Source of the DNA: Frankiaceae bacterium
GTDB lineage: Bacteria; Actinomycetota; Actinomycetes; JAVEEJ01
DNA: 13,806 nt
Assembly (NCBI GenBank): GCA_030840515.1
Contig: JAVEEJ010000042.1
Location: 1 to 13,806, forward strand
Reading direction: 5' to 3'
Shown: piece after piece, positions 13,718-13,806 of the stretch
Position numbering within the stretch: position 1 is the stretch's first letter
How the letters are laid out: every line of letters begins with the position of its first letter
Program-made: the position numbers and the translations under genes
The notes under the pieces: generated by a model
Databases searched by the model: none
What the model saw: only the letters and a program-made list of their open reading frames with translations
What the model was told of the DNA's origin: nothing

Positions 13718-13724
13718 GACGGCC

Positions 13725-13806
13725 GTGGAGGAGACGCAGCAGGAGCGCACCGCTGAGACCGTGGTGGTCCCGGCGGCGAAGGTCGCGCTGTCGACCGCGT
13801 CCACCT
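13725..13806 (+). CDS. 5' end of a divergent gene, possibly sugar phosphate isomerase/epimerase (runs off window)
   Basis: An open frame of 27 codons from GTG at 13725 to the window end, beginning MEETQQERTAETVVVPAAKV. Third positions are G/C in 26 of 27 codons, which supports real coding. The last visible residues, AAKVALSTAST, resemble the first beta-strand of actinobacterial TIM-barrel sugar phosphate isomerase/epimerase proteins (compare my recollection of mycobacterial Rv0498, '...IKVGLSTASVYP'). That resemblance covers only about eight residues, so the function is tentative. A TAGGGT box at 13712-13717 gives a leaderless start. No ribosome binding site precedes the GTG. Confidence 0.5.
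   Translation, partial: MEETQQERTAETVVVPAAKVALSTAST

Noticed and set aside
12901..13719. Plus-strand open frame (272 codons) opposite the cysteine-rich gene
   Set aside because: Low-complexity translation with no start signal; the minus strand has conserved-looking cysteine motifs and a well-placed promoter.

Overview
The window reads as high-GC Gram-positive (actinobacterial) chromosome. GC is very high with strong G/C preference at third codon positions, GTG starts are frequent, and several genes begin directly at, or one to two bases from, the transcription start predicted by a TANNNT -10 box (leaderless mRNAs). The gene set (ClpC, MutY, DisA, RadA) matches the neighbourhood expected around radA-disA in that phylum. 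I cannot assign a genus.

Layout. The 3' end of clpC (1-684, +) closes with a strong hairpin terminator. A soluble PAS/GAF sensor histidine kinase (928-2538, +) follows; its upstream region holds a long inverted repeat. A small cupin gene (2478-2948, -) converges on the kinase and overlaps its tail. mutY (3023-3901, -) lies upstream of the cupin gene and is divergent from an amidase-signature hydrolase (3920-5266, +), with 18 bp between the two starts. Then comes a compact four-gene chemosensory operon on the plus strand: an Hpt protein (5352-5756), CheB (5753-6904), CheR with a C-terminal TPR-like region (6901-8331) and CheW (8328-8753). The last three genes each begin in an ATGA stop/start overlap. 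Converging on it are a secreted subtilisin-like protease (8821-10254, -), disA (10293-11384, -) and radA (11454-12848, -). A cysteine-rich YkgJ-like protein (12952-13701, -) and the first 27 codons of a divergent gene (13725-13806, +), possibly a sugar phosphate isomerase/epimerase, finish the window.

How the genes fit together. MutY (oxidised-guanine mismatch repair), RadA (recombination-intermediate processing) and DisA (DNA-scanning c-di-AMP synthase) form a genome-maintenance neighbourhood. The amidase, the che-like operon and the protease sit between mutY and disA and look like an accessory insertion. The operon supplies adaptation enzymes (CheB, CheR), a coupling protein (CheW) and a stand-alone phosphotransfer domain, but no CheA kinase, receptor or output regulator is present, so it must work with components elsewhere or in an unconventional way.

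The most unusual non-coding signals are: a 12-base word (GCGAGTACGACG) present six times, with two copies forming a hairpin after the cysteine-rich gene; two divergent gene pairs whose -10 boxes overlap; a 16-bp-arm inverted repeat before the histidine kinase; and a 15-bp tandem repeat between cheW and the protease gene.
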